Assembly: GCA_037783545.1 (NCBI GenBank)
Contig: JBBELK010001665.1
Coordinates: 23,006 to 87,005, forward strand
Reading direction: 5' to 3'
DNA: 64,000 bases
Source: Henricia sp. BOLD:AAB3569
Lineage: Eukaryota > Echinodermata > Asteroidea > Spinulosida > Echinasteridae
Below, piece after piece: positions 33,085 through 46,018 of the stretch. The position numbers and the translations under genes were made by a program. The notes under the pieces are model-generated. The model was not told the DNA's origin and did not search any database. It was given only the letters and a program-made list of their open reading frames with translations. The stretch's first letter is position 1. Each line of letters opens with the position of its first letter.

Positions 33085-36028
33085 AAATTGACAGACTTTC
33101 GCCGGGAAATGGCAGAGAAATTTCAGAGTTTAGAAAAAAGGGGTTGGCGCTTCCTGGATGCTCCCGCAACCTGTGGCTGTCTGTACACACCTCTTTGGTG
33201 TATTCCTGACTCGTGCGCATGCTCAGTCCTGCGGACTGTCGTTGACACGGCCCAGTTTGGGACGGGATTTTGGTCAAAGTGTGGTCCAAACGTCGGCAAA
33301 TTTGGAGGTCAAAATATATTCCGACGAACTTCAAATTTTGCATGCTCCAAACACTCTATATTGCGCACTTGTCCTACAAAATTGACAGACTTTCGCCGGG
33401 AAATGGCAGAGAAATTTCAGAGTTTAGAAAAAAAGGGGTTGGCGCTTCCTGGATGCTCCCGCAACCTGTGGCTGTCTGTACACACCTCTTTGGTGTATTC
33501 CTGACTCGTGCGCATGCTCAGTCCTTCGGACTGTCGTTGACACGGCCCAGTTTGGGGCGGGATTTTGGTCAAAGTGTGGTCCAAACGTCGGCAAATTTGG
33601 AGGTCAAAATATATTCCGACGAACTTCAAATTTTGCATGCTCCAAACACTCTATATTGCGCACTTGTCCTAAAAAATTGACAGACTTTCGCCGGGAAATG
33701 GCAGAGAAATTTCAGAGTTTAGAAAAAAAAGGGGTTGGCGCTTCCTGGATGCTCCCGCAACCTGTGGCTGTCTGTACACACCTCTTTGGTGTATTCCTGA
33801 CTCGTGCGCATGCTCAGTCCTTCGGACTGTCGTTGACACGGCCCAGTTTGGGACGGGATTTTGGTCAAAGTGTGGTCCAAACGTCGGCAAATTTGGAGGT
33901 CAAAAAATATTCCGACGAACTTCAAATTTTGCATGCTCCAAACACTCTATATTGCGCACTTGTCCTAAAAAATTGACAGACTTTCGCCGGGAAATGGCAG
34001 AGAAATTTCAGAGTTTAGAATAAAAAGGGTTGGCGCTTCCTGGATGCTCCCGCAACCTGTGGCTGTCTGTACACACCTCTTTGGTGTATTCCTGACTCGT
34101 GCGCATGCTCAGTCCTTCGGACTGTCGTTGACACGGCCCAGTTTGGGACGGGATTTTGGTCAAAGTGTGGTCCAAACGTCGGCAAATTTGGAGGTCAAAA
34201 AATATTCCGACGAACTTCAAATTTTGCATGCTCCAAACACTCTATATTGCGCACTTGTCCTAAAAAATTGACAGACTTTCGCCGGGAAATGGCAGAGAAA
34301 TTTCAGAGTTTAGAATAAAAAGGGGTTGGCGCTTCCTGGATGCTCCCGCAACCTGTGGCTGTCCGTACACACCTCTTTGGTGTATTCCTGACTCGTGCGC
34401 ATGCTCAGTCCTTCGGACTGTCGTTGACACGGCCCAGTTTGGGACGGGATTTTGGTCAAAGTGTGGTCCAAACGTCGGCAAATTTGGAGGTCAAAAAATA
34501 TTCCGACGAACTTCAAATTTTGCATGCTCCAAACACTCTATATTGCGCACTTGTCCTAAAAAATTGACAGACTTTCGCCGGGAAATGGCAGAGAAATTTC
34601 AGAGTTTAGAAAAAAGGGGTTGGCGCTTCCTGGATGCTCCCGCAACCTGTGGCTGTCTGTACACACCTCTTTGGTGTATTCCTGACTCGTGCGCATGCTC
34701 AGTCCTGCGGACTGTCGTTGACACGGCCTAGTTTGGGACGGGATTTTGGTCAAAGTGTGGTCCAAACGTCGGCAAATTTGGAGGTCAAAATATATTCCGA
34801 CGAACTTCAAATTTTGCATGCTCCAAACACTCTATATTGCGCACTTGTCCTAAAAAATTGACAGACTTTCGCCTGGAAATGGCAGAGAAATTTCAGAGTT
34901 TAGAAAAAAAAGGGGTTGGCGCTTCCTGGATGCTCCCGAAACCTGTGGCTGTCTGTACACACCTCTTTGGTGTATTCCTGACTCGTGCGCATGCTCAGTC
35001 CTTCGGACTGTCGTTGACACGGCCCAGTTTGGGACGGGATTTTGGTCAAAGTGTGGTCCAAACGTCGGCAAATTTGGATGTCAAAAAATATTCCGACGAA
35101 CTTCAAATTTTGCATGCTCCAAACACTCTATATTGCGCACTTGTCCTAAAAAATTGACAGACTTTCGCCAGGAAATGGAAGAGAAATTTCAGAGTTTAGA
35201 AAAAAAAAGGGGTTGGCGCTTCCGCAACCTGTGGCTGTCTGTACACACCTCTTTGGTGTATTCCTGACTCGTGCGCATGCTCAGTCCTTCGGACTGTCGT
35301 TGACACGGCCCAGTTTGGGACGGGATTTTGGTCAAAGTGTGGTCAAAACGTCGGCAAATTTGGAGGTCAAAAAATATTCCGACGAACTTCAAATTTTGCA
35401 TGCTCCAAACACTCTATATTGCGCACTTGTCCTAAAAAATTGACAGACTTTCGCCGGGAAATGGCAGAGAAATTTCAGAGTTTAGAATAAAAAGGGGTTG
35501 GCGCTTCCTGAATGCTCCCGCAACCTGTGGCTGTCTGTACACACCTCTTTGGTGTATTCCTGACTCGTGCGCATGCTCAGTCCTTCGGACTGTCGTTGAC
35601 ACGGCCCAGTTTGGGACGGGATTTTGGTCAAAGTGTGGTCCAAACGTCGGCAAATTTGGAGGTCAAAAAATATTCCGACGAACTTCAAATTTTGCATGCT
35701 CCAAACACTCTATATTGCGCACTTGTCCTAAAAAATTGACAGACTTTCGCCGGGAAATGGCAGAGAAATTTCAGAGTTTAGAATAAAAAGGGGTTGGCGC
35801 TTCCTGGATGCTCCCGCAACCTGTGGCTGTCTGTACACACCTCTTTGGTGTATTCCTGACTCGTGCGCATGCTCAGTCCTTCGGACTGTCGTTGACACGG
35901 CCCAGTTTGGGACGGGATTTTGGTCAAAGTGTGGTCCAAACGTCGGCAAATTTGGAGGTCAAAAAATATTCCGACGAACTTCAAATTTTGCATGCTCCAA
36001 ACACTCTATATTGCGCACTTGTCCTAAA
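33085..36028 (+). repeat. Ten monomers, partly periodic, preceding the 5-mer HOR
   Basis: Contents include two caaaatatatt monomers in a row (33085, 33379), a shortened A-run gaataaaaaggg (34020), ccgtacac (34363), tgcgg with ggcctagttt (34561), cgaaacc with ttggatgtc and no hairpin deletion (34855), and an A9 monomer with the 11-bp deletion (35151-35436). The last five resemble an early form of the 5-mer that follows. Confidence 0.85.
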
Positions 36029-37485
36029 AAATTGACAGACTTTCGCCGGGAAATGGCAGAGAAATTATAGAGTTTAGAAAAAAAGGGGTTGGCGCTTCCT
36101 GGATGCTCCCGCAACCTGTGGCTGTCTGTACACACCTCTTTGGTGTATTCCTGACTCGTGCGCATGCTCAGTCCTGCGGACTGTCGTTGACACGGCCCAG
36201 TTTGGGACGGGATTTTGGTCAAAGTGTGGTCCAAACGTCGGCAAATTTGGAGGTCAAAATATATTCCGACGAACTTCAAATTTTGCATGCTCCAAACACT
36301 CTATATTGCGCACTTGTCCTAAAAAATTGACAGACTTTCGCCTGGAAATGGCAGAGAAATTTCAGAGTTTAGAAAAAAAAGGGGTTGGCGCTTCCTGGAT
36401 GCTCCCGAAACCTGTGGCTGTCTGTACACACCTCTTTGGTGTATTCCTGACTCGTGCGCATGCTCAGTCGTTGACACGGCCCAGTTTGGGACGGGATTTT
36501 GGTCAAAGTGTGGTCCAAACGTCGGCAAATTTGGATGTCAAAAAATATTCCGACGAACTTCAAATTTTGCATGCTCCAAACACTCTATATTGTGCACTTG
36601 TCCTAAAAAATTGACAGACTTTCGCCGGGAAATGGAAGAGAAATTTCAGAGTTTAGAAAAAAAAGGGGTTGGCGCTTCCTGGATGCTCCCGCAACCTGTG
36701 GCTGTCTGTACACACCTCTTTGGTGTATTCCTGACTCGTGCGCATGCTCAGTCCTTCGGACTGTCGTTGACACGGCCCAGTTTGGGACGGGATTTTGGTC
36801 AAAGTGTGGTCCAAACGTCGGCAAATTTGGATGTCAAAAAATATTCCGACGAACTTCAAATTTTGCATGCTCCAAACACTCTATATTGCGCACTTGTCCT
36901 AAAAAATTGACAGACTTTCGCCGGGAAATGGAAGAGAAATTTCAGAGTTTAGAAAAAAAAAGGGGTTGGCGCTTCCGCAACCTGTGGCTGTCTGTACACA
37001 CCTCTTTGGTGTATTCCTGACTCGTGCGCATGCTCAGTCCTTCGGACTGTCGTTGACACGGCCCAGTTTGGGACGGGATTTTGGTCAAAGTGTGGTCCAA
37101 ACGTCGGCAAATTTGGAGGTCAAAAAATATTCCGACGAACTTCAAATTTTGCATGCTCCAAACACTCTATATTGCGCACTTGTCCTAAAAAATTGACAGA
37201 CTTTCGCCGGGAAATGGCAGAGAAATTTCAGAGTTTAGAATAAAAAGGGGTTGGCGCTTCCTGGATGCTCCCGCAACCTGTGGCTGTCTGTACACACCTC
37301 TTTGGTGTATTCCTGACTCGTGCGCATGCTCAGTCCTTCGGACTGTCGTTGACACGGCCCAGTTTGGGACGGGATTTTGGTCAAAGTGTGGTCCAAACGT
37401 CGGCAAATTTGGAGGTCAAAAAATATTCCGACGAACTTCAAATTTTGCATGCTCCAAACACTCTATATTGCGCACTTGTCCTAAA
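36029..37485 (+). repeat. 5-monomer higher-order repeat, copy 1 (1457 bp)
   Basis: Order: tgcgg with caaaatatatt; cgaaacc with a 12-bp hairpin deletion; gaagag with ttggatgtc; A9 monomer with an 11-bp deletion (286 bp, 36904-37189); AATAAA monomer. Both deletions travel together with their other markers, showing that the block, not the single monomer, has been copied. Confidence 0.9.
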
Positions 37486-38370
37486 AAATTGACAGACTTT
37501 CGCCGGGAAATGGCAGAGAAATTTCAGAGTTTAGAAAAAAAAGGGGTTGGCGCTTCCTGGATGCTCCCGCAACCTGTGGCTGTCTGTACACACCTCTTTG
37601 GTGTATTCCTGACTCGTGCGCATGCTCAGTCCTTCGGACTGTCGTTGACACGGCCCAGTTTGGGACGGGATTTTGGTCAAAGTGTGGTCCAAACGTCGGC
37701 AAATTTGGAGGTCAAAAAATATTCCGACGAACTTCAAATTTTGCATGCTCCAAACACTCTATATTGCGCACTTGTCCTAAAAAATTGACAGACTTTCGCC
37801 GGGAAATGGCAGAGAAATTTCAGAGTTTAGAATAAAAAGGGGTTGGCGCTTCCTGGATGCTCCCGCAACCTGTGGCTGTCTGTACACACCTCTTTGGTGT
37901 ATTCCTGACTCGTGCGCATGCTCAGTCCTTCGGACTGTCGTTGACACGGCCCAGTTTGGGACGGGATTTTGGTCAAAGTGTGGTCCAAACGTCGGCAAAT
38001 TTGGAGGTCAAAAAATATTCCGACGAACTTCAATTTTTGCATGCTCCAAACACTCTATATTGCGCACTTGTCCTAAAAAATTGACAGACTTTCGCCGGGA
38101 AATGGCAGAGAAATTTCAGAGTTTAGAATAAAAAGGGGTTGGCGCTTCCTGGATGCTCCCGCAACCTGTGGCTGTCCGTACACACCTCTTTGGTGTATTC
38201 CTGACTCGTGCGCATGCTCAGTCCTTCGGACTGTCGACACGGCCCAGTTTGGGACGGGATTTTGGTCAAAGTGTGGTCCAAACGTCGGCAAATTTGGAGG
38301 TCAAACAATATTCCGACGAACTTCAAATTTTGCATGCTCCAAACACTCTATATTGCGCACTTGTCCTAAC
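37486..38370 (+). repeat. Three monomers between 5-mer copies 1 and 2
   Basis: A plain monomer, an AATAAA monomer, and an AATAAA monomer with ccgtacac, ctgtcgacacgg (3 bp missing near 38236) and tcaaacaat. These interrupt the 5-mer series. Confidence 0.85.
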
Positions 38371-39830
38371 AAATTGACAGACTTTCGCCGGGAAATGGCA
38401 GAGAAATTTCAGAGTTTAGAAAAAAAGGGGGTTGGCGCTTCCCCTGGATGCTCCCGCAACCTGTGGCTGTCTGTACACACCTCTTTGGTGTATTCCTGAC
38501 TCGTGCGCATGCTCAGTCCTGCGGACTGTCGTTGACACGGCCCAGTTTGGGACGGGATTTTGGTCAAAGTGTGGTCCAAACGTCGGCAAATTTGGAGGTC
38601 AAAATATATTCCGACGAACTTCAAATTTTGCATGCTCCAAACACTCTATATTGCGCACTTGTCCTAAAAAATTGACAGACTTTCGCCTGGAAATGGCAGA
38701 GAAATTTCAGAGTTTAGAAAAAAAGGGGTTGGCGCTTCCTGGATGCTCCCGAAACCTGTGGCTGTCTGTACACACCTCTTTGGTGTATTCCTGACTCGTG
38801 CGCATGCTCAGTCGTTGACACGGCCCAGTTTGGGACGGGATTTTGGTCAAAGTGTGGTCCAAACGTCGGCAAATTTGGATGTCAAAAAATATTCCGACGA
38901 ACTTCAAATTTTGCATGCTCCAAACACTCTATATTGTGCACTTGTCCTAAAAAAATTGACAGACTTTCGCCGGGAAATGGAAGAGAAATTTAAGAGTTTA
39001 GAAAAAAAAGGGGTTGGCGCTTCCTGGATGCTCCCGAAACCTGTGGCTGTCTGTACACACCTCTTTGGTGTATTCCTGACTCGTGCGCATGCTCAGTCCT
39101 TCGGACTGTCGTTGACACGGCCCAGTTTGGGACGGGATTTTGGTCAAAGTGTGGTCCAAACGTCGGCAAATTTGGATGTCAAAAAATATTCCGACGAACT
39201 TCAAATTTTGCATGCTCCAAACACTCTATATTGCGCACTTGTCCTAAAAAATTGACAGACTTTCGCCGGGAAATGGAAGAGAAATTTCAGAGTTTAGAAA
39301 AAAAAAGGGGTTGGCGCTTCCGCAACCTGTGGCTGTCTGTACACACCTCTTTGGTGTATTCCTGACTCGTGCGCATGCTCAGTCCTTCGGACTGTCGTTG
39401 ACACGGCCCAGTTTGGGACGGGATTTTGGTCAAAGTGTGGTCCAAACGTCGGCAAATTTGGAGGTCAAAAAATATTCCGACGAACTTCAAATTTTGCATG
39501 CTCCAAACACTCTATATTGCGCACTTGTCCTAAAAAATTGACAGACTTTCGCCGGGAAATGGCAGAGAAATTTCAGAGTTTAGAATAAAAAGGGGTTGGC
39601 GCTTCCTGGATGCTCCCGCAACCTGTGGCTGTCTGTACACACCTCTTTGGTGTATTCCTGACTCGTGCGCATGCTCAGTCCTTCGGACTGTCGTTGACAC
39701 GGCCCAGTTTGGGACGGGATTTTGGTCAAAGTGTGGTCCAAACGTCGGCAAATTTGGAGGTCAAAAAATATTCCGACGAACTTCAAATTTTGCATGCTCC
39801 AAACACTCTATATTGCGCACTTGTCCTAAA
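38371..39830 (+). repeat. 5-monomer higher-order repeat, copy 2 (1460 bp)
   Basis: The five-marker order is the same as at 36029. Private differences are extra bases near 38428 and 38441 (gggggttgg, cttcccctgg), an extra A near 38951, aatttaagag near 38989, and cgaaacc also in the third monomer. It is followed directly by copy 3. Confidence 0.88.
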
Positions 39831-41286
39831 AAATTGACAGACTTTCGCCGGGAAATGGCAGAGAAATTTCAGAGTTTAGAAAAAAAGGGGTTGGCGCTTC
39901 CTGGATGCTCCCGCAACCTGTGGCTGTCTGTACACACCTCTTTGGTGTATTCCTGACTCGTGCGCATGCTCAGTCCTGCGGACTGTCGTTGACACGGCCC
40001 AGTTTGGGACGGGATTTTGGTCAAAGTGTGGTCCAAACGTCGGCAAATTTGGAGGTCAAAATATATTCCGACGAACTTCAAATTTTGCATGCTCCAAACA
40101 CTCTATATTGCGCACTTGTCCTAAAAAATTGACAGACTTTCGCCTGGAAATGGCAGAGAAATTTCAGAGTTTAGAAAAAAAAGGGGTTGGCGCTTCCTGG
40201 ATGCTCCCGAAACCTGTGGCTGTCTGTACACACCTCTTTGGTGTATTCTGACTCGTGCGCATGCTCAGTCGTTGACACGGCCCAGTTTGGGACGGGATTT
40301 TGGTCAAAGTGTGGTCCAAACGTCGGCAAATTTGGATGTCAAAAAATATTCCGACGAACTTCAAATTTTGCATGCTCCAAACACTCTATATTGTGCACTT
40401 GTCCTAAAAAATTGACAGACTTTCGCCGGGAAATGGAAGAGAAATTTCAGAGTTTAGAAAAAAAAGGGGTTGGCGCTTCCTGGATGCTCCCGCAACCTGT
40501 GGCTGTCTGTACACACCTCTTTGGTGTATTCCTGACTCGTGCGCATGCTCAGTCCTTCGGACTGTCGTTGACACGGCCCAGTTTGGGACGGGATTTTGGT
40601 CAAAGTGTGGTCCAAACGTCGGCAAATTTGGATGTCAAAAAATATTCCGACGAACTTCAAATTTTGCATGCTCCAAACACTCTATATTGCGCACTTGTCC
40701 TAAAAAATTGACAGACTTTCGCCGGAAATGGAAGAGAAATTTCAGAGTTTAGAAAAAAAAAGGGGTTGGCGCTTCCGCAACCTGTGGCTGTCTGTACACA
40801 CCTCTTTGGTGTATTCCTGACTCGTGCGCATGCTCAGTCCTTCGGACTGTCGTTGACACGGCCCAGTTTGGGACGGGATTTTGGTCAAAGTGTGGTCCAA
40901 ACGTCGGCAAAATTTGGAGGTCAAAAAATATTCCGACGAACTTCAAATTTTGCATGCTCCAAACACTCTATATTGCGCACTTGTCCTAAAAAATTGACAG
41001 ACTTTCGCCGGGAAATGGCAGAGAAATTTCAGAGTTTAGAATAAAAAGGGGTTGGCGCTTCCTGGATGCTCCCGCAACCTGTGGCTGTCTGTACACACCT
41101 CTTTGGTGTATTCCTGACTCGTGCGCATGCTCAGTCCTTCGGACTGTCGTTGACACGGCCCAGTTTGGGACGGGATTTTGGTCAAAGTGTGGTCCAAACG
41201 TCGGCAAATTTGGAGGTCAAAAAATATTCCGACGAACTTCAAATTTTGCATGCTCCAAACACTCTATATTGCGCACTTGTCCTAAA
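39831..41286 (+). repeat. 5-monomer higher-order repeat, copy 3 (1456 bp)
   Basis: In direct tandem with copy 2, with the same order of tgcgg, 12-bp deletion, ttggatgtc, 11-bp deletion (near 40777) and AATAAA. Single-base indels are at about 40249 (gtattctgac), 40723 (gccggaaat) and 40911 (ggcaaaattt). Confidence 0.88.
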
Positions 41287-41582
41287 AAATTGACAGACTT
41301 TCGCCGGGAAATGGCAGAGAAATTTCAGAGTTTAGAAAAAAAAGGGGTTGGCGCTTCCTGGATGCTCCCGCAACCTGTGGCTGTCTGTACACACCTCTTT
41401 GGTGTATTCCTGACTTGTGCGCATGCTCAGTCCTTCGGACTGTCGTTGACACGGCCCAGTTTGGGACGGGATTTCGGTCAAAGTGTGGTCCAAACGTCGG
41501 CAAATTTGGAGGTCAAAAAATATTCCGACGAACTTCAAATTTTGCATGCTCCAAACACTCTATATTGCGCACTTGTCCTAAA
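41287..41582 (+). repeat. Single monomer with gggatttcgg
   Basis: It has A8, gacttgtgcgc near 41415 and gggatttcgg near 41472. The latter marker also heads the next 4-mer. Confidence 0.88.
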
Positions 41583-42765
41583 AAATTGACAGACTTTCGC
41601 CGGGAAATGGCAGAGAAATTTCAGAGTTTAGAATAAAAAGGGGTTGGCGCTTCCTGGATGCTCCCGCAACCTGTGGCTGTCTGTACACACCTCTTTGGTG
41701 TATTCCTGACTCGTGCGCATGCTCAGTCCTTCGGACTGTCGTTGACACGGCCCAGTTTGGGACGGGATTTCGGTCAAAGTGTGGTCCAAACGTCGGCAAA
41801 TTTGGAGGTCAAAAAATATTCCGACGAACTTCAAATTTTGCATGCTCCAAACACTCTATATTGCGCACTTGTCCTAAAAAATTGACAGACTTTCGCCGGG
41901 AAATGGCAGAGAAATTTCAGAGTTTAGAATAAAAAGGGGTTGGCGCTTCCTGGATGCTCCCGCAACCTGTGGCTGTCTGTACACACCTCTTTGGTGTATT
42001 CCTGACTCGTGCGCATGCTCAGTCCTTCGGACTGTCGTTGACACGGCCCAGTTTGGGACGGGATTTTGGTCAAAGTGTGGTCCAAACGTCGGCAAATTTG
42101 GAGGTCAAAAAATATTCCGACGAACTTCAAATTTTGCATGCTCCAAACACTCTATATTGCGCACTTGTCCTAAAAAATTGACAGACTTCCGCCGGGAAAT
42201 GGAAGAGAAATTTCAGAGTTTAGAAAAAAAGGGGTTGGCGCTTCCTGGATGCTCCCGCAACCTGTGGCTGTCTGTACACACCTCTTTGGTGTATTCCTGA
42301 CTCGTGCGCATGCTCAGTCCTTCGGACTGTCGTTGACACGGCCCAGTTTGGGACGGGATTTTGGTCAAAGTGTGGTCCAAACGTCGGCAAATTTGGAGGT
42401 CAAAAAATATTCCGACGAACTTCAAATTTTGCATGCTCCAAACACTCTATATTGCGCACTTGTCCTAAAAAATTGACAGACTTTCGCCGGGAAATGGCAG
42501 AGAAATTTCAGAGTTTAGAATAAAAAGGGGTTGGCGCTTCCTGGATGCTCCCGCAACCTGTGGCTGTCTGTACACACCTCTTTGGTGTATTCCTGACTCG
42601 TGCGCATGCTCAGTCCTTCGGACTGTCGTTGACACGGCCCAGTTTGGGACGGGATTTTGGTCAAAGTGTGGTCCAAACGTCGGCAAATTTGGAGGTCAAA
42701 AAATATTCCGACGAACTTCAAATTTTGCATGCTCCAAACACTCTATATTGCGCACTTGTCCTAAA
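41583..42765 (+). repeat. 4-monomer higher-order repeat I, copy A (1183 bp)
   Basis: Order: AATAAA with gggatttcgg; AATAAA; gaagag with A7; AATAAA. A private change is cttccgcc near 42187. It is directly repeated as copy B. Confidence 0.92.
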
Positions 42766-43948
42766 AAATTGACAGACTTTCGCCGGGAAATGGCAGAGAA
42801 ATTTCAGAGTTTAGAATAAAAAGGGGTTGGCGCTTCCTGGATGCTCCCGCAACCTGTGGCTGTCTGTACACACCTCTTTGGTGTATTCCTGACTCGTGCG
42901 CATGCTCAGTCCTTCGGACTGTCGTTGACACGGCCCAGTTTGGGACGGGATTTCGGTCAAAGTGTGGTCCAAACGTCGGCAAATTTGGAGGTCAAAAAAT
43001 ATTCCGACGAACTTCAAATTTTGCATGCTCCAAACACTCTATATTGCGCACTTGTCCTAAAAAATTGACAGACTTTCGCCGGGAAATGGCAGAGAAATTT
43101 CAGAGTTTAGAATAAAAAGGGGTTGGCGCTTCCTGGATGCTCCCGCAACCTGTGGCTGTCTGTACACACCTCTTTGGTGTATTCCTGACTCGTGCGCATG
43201 CTCAGTCCTTCGGACTGTCGTTGACACGGCCCAGTTTGGGACGGGATTTTGGTCAAAGTGTGGTCCAAACGTCGGCAAATTTGGAGGTCAAAAAATATTC
43301 CGACGAACTTCAAATTTTGCATGCTCCAAACACTCTATATTGCGCACTTGTCCTAAAAAATTGACAGACTTTCGCCGGGAAATGGAAGAGAAATTTCAGA
43401 GTTTAGAAAAAAAGGGGTTGGCGCTTCCTGGATGCTCCCGCAACCTGTGGCTGTCTGTACACACCTCTTTGGTGTATTCCTGACTCGTGCGCATGCTCAG
43501 TCCTTCGGACTGTCGTTGACACGGCCCAGTTTGGGACGGGATTTTGGTCAAAGTGTGGTCCAAACGTCGGCAAATTTGGAGGTCAAAAAATATTCCGACG
43601 AACTTCAAATTTTGCATGCTCCAAACACTCTATATTGCGCACTTGTCCTAAAAAATTGACAGACTTTCGCCGGGAAATGGCAGAGAAATTTCAGAGTTTA
43701 GAATAAAAAGGGGTTGGCGCTTCCTGGATGCTCCCGCAACCTGTGGCTGTCTGTACACACCTCTTTGGTGTATTCCTGACTCGTGCGCATGCTCAGTCCT
43801 TCGGACTGTCGTTGACACGGCCCAGTTTGGGACGGGATTTTGGTCAAAGTGTGGTCCAAACGTCGGCAAATTTGGAGGTCAAAAAATATTCCGACGAACT
43901 TCAAATTTTGCATGCTCCAAACACTCTATATTGCGCACTTGTCCTAAA
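42766..43948 (+). repeat. 4-monomer higher-order repeat I, copy B (1183 bp)
   Basis: Tandem duplicate of 41583-42765. The only difference I noticed is the cttccgcc change in copy A. Part of this copy also belongs to the block that recurs 5608 bp downstream. Confidence 0.92.
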
Positions 43949-45722
43949 AAATTGACAGACTTTCGCCGGGAAATGGAAGAGAAATTTCAGAGTTTAGAAA
44001 AAAAGGGGTTGGCGCTTCCTGGATGCTCCCGCAACCTGTGGCTGTCTGTACACACCTCTTTGGTGTATTCCTGACTCGTGCGCATGCTCAGTCCTGCGGA
44101 CTGTCGTTGACACGGCCCAGTTTGGGACGGGATTTTGGTCAAAGTGTGGTCCAAACGTCGGCAAATTTGGAGGTCAAAATATATTCCGACGAACTTCAAA
44201 TTTTGCATGCTCCAAACACTCTATATTGCGCACTTGTCCTAAAAAATTGACAGACTTTCGCCGGAAAATGGAAGAGAAATTTCAGAGTTTAGAAAAAAAA
44301 GGGGTTGGCGCTTCCTGGATGCTCCCGCAACCTGTGGCTGTCTGTACACACCTCTTTGGTGTATTCCTGACTCGTGCGCATGCTCAGTCCTTCGGACTGT
44401 CGTTGACACGGCCCAGTTTGGGACGGGATTTTGGTCAAAGTGTGGTCCAAACGTCGGCAAATTTGGATGTCAAAAAATATTCCGACGAACTTCAAATTTT
44501 GCATGCTCCAAACACTCTATATTGCGCACTTGTCCTAAAAAATTGACAGACTTTCGCCGGGAAATGGAAGAGAAATTTCAGAGTTTAGAAAAAAAAGGGG
44601 TTGGCGCTTCCTGGATGCTCCCGCAACCTGTGGCTGTCTGTACACACCTCTTTGGTGTATTCCTGACTCGTGCGCATGCTCAGTCCTTCGGACTGTCGTT
44701 GACACGGCCCAGTTTGGGACGGGATTTTGGTCAAAGTGTGGTCCAAACGTCGGCAAATTTGGAGGTCAAAAGATATTCCGACGAACTTCAAATTTTGCAT
44801 GCTCCAAACACTCTATATTGCGCACTTGTCCTAAAAAATTGACAGACTTTCGCCGGGAAATGGAAGAGAAATTTCAGAGTTTAGAAAAAAAGGGGTTGGC
44901 GCTTCCTGGATGCTCCCGCAACCTGTGGCTGTCTGTACACACCTCTTTGGTGTATTCCTGACTCGTGCGCATGCTCAGTCCTTCGGACTGTCGTTGACAC
45001 GGCCCAGTTTGGGACGGGATTTTGGTCAAAGTGTGGTCCAAACGTCGGCAAATTTGGAGGTCAAAAAATATTCCGACGAACTTCAAATTTTGCATGCTCC
45101 AAACACTCTATATTGCGCACTTGTCCTAAAAAATTGACAGACTTTCGCCTGGAAATGGCAGAGAAATTTCAGAGTTTAGAAAAAAAAGGGGTTGGCGCTT
45201 CCTGGATGCTCCCGAAACCTGTGGCTGTCTGTACACACCTCTTTGATGTATTCCTGACTCGTGCGCATGCTCAGTCCTTCGGACTGTCGTTGACACGGCC
45301 CAGTTTGGGACGGGATTTTGGTCAAAGTGTGGTCCAAACGTCGGCAAATTTGGATGTCAAAAAATATTCCGACGAACTTCAAATTTTGCATGCTCCAAAC
45401 ACTCTATATTGCGCACTTGTCCTAAAAAATTGACAGACTTTCGCCGGGAAATGGAAGAGAAATTTCAGAGTTTAGAAAAAAAAGGGGTTGGCGCTTCCTG
45501 GATGCTCCCGCAACCTGTGGCTGTCTGTACACACCTCTTTGGTGTATTCCTGACTCGTGTGCATGCTCAGTCCTTCGGACTGTCGTTGACACGGCCCAGT
45601 TTGGGACGGGATTTTGGTCAAAGTGTGGTCCAAACGTCGGCAAATTTGGAGGTCAAAAAATATTCCGACGAACTTCAAATTTTGCATGCTCCAAACACTC
45701 TATATTGCGCACTTGTCCTAAC
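43062..45722 (+). repeat. 9-monomer block, repeated 5608 bp downstream (copy A)
   Basis: Nine consecutive monomers match 48670-51330 in order at a constant offset of 5608 (19 monomers). Small differences include gccggaaaatgg and caaaagatatt here against the standard forms there. The partners overlap other HORs, so this is a later or larger exchange. Confidence 0.85.
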
Positions 45723-46018
45723 AAATTGACAGACTTTCGCCGGGAAATGGAAGAGAAATTTCAGAGTTTAGAAAAAAAAGGGGTTGGCGTTTCCTGGATG
45801 CTCCCGCAACCTGTGGCTGTCTGTACACACCTCTTTGGTGTATTCCTGACTCGTGCGCATGCTAAGTCCTTCGGACTGTCGTTGACACGGCCCAGTTTGG
45901 GACAGGATTTTTGTCAAAGTGTGGTCCAAACGTCGGCAAATTTGGAGGTCAAAATATATTCCGACGAACTTCAAATTTTGCATGCTCCAAACACTCTATA
46001 TTGCGCACTTGTCCTAAA
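43949..46018 (+). repeat. Seven monomers with the first ctttgatgta variant
   Basis: Order: tgcgg with caaaatatatt; gccggaaaatgg with ttggatgtc; gaagag with caaaagatatt; gaagag A7; gcctgg with cgaaacc and ctttgatgta (45131); gaagag with ctcgtgtgc; and a strongly marked one with ggcgtttcc, gctaagtcc, gacaggattttt and caaaatatatt (45723). The ctttgatgta variant is confined to seven monomers between 45.1 and 54.3 kb. Confidence 0.87.
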
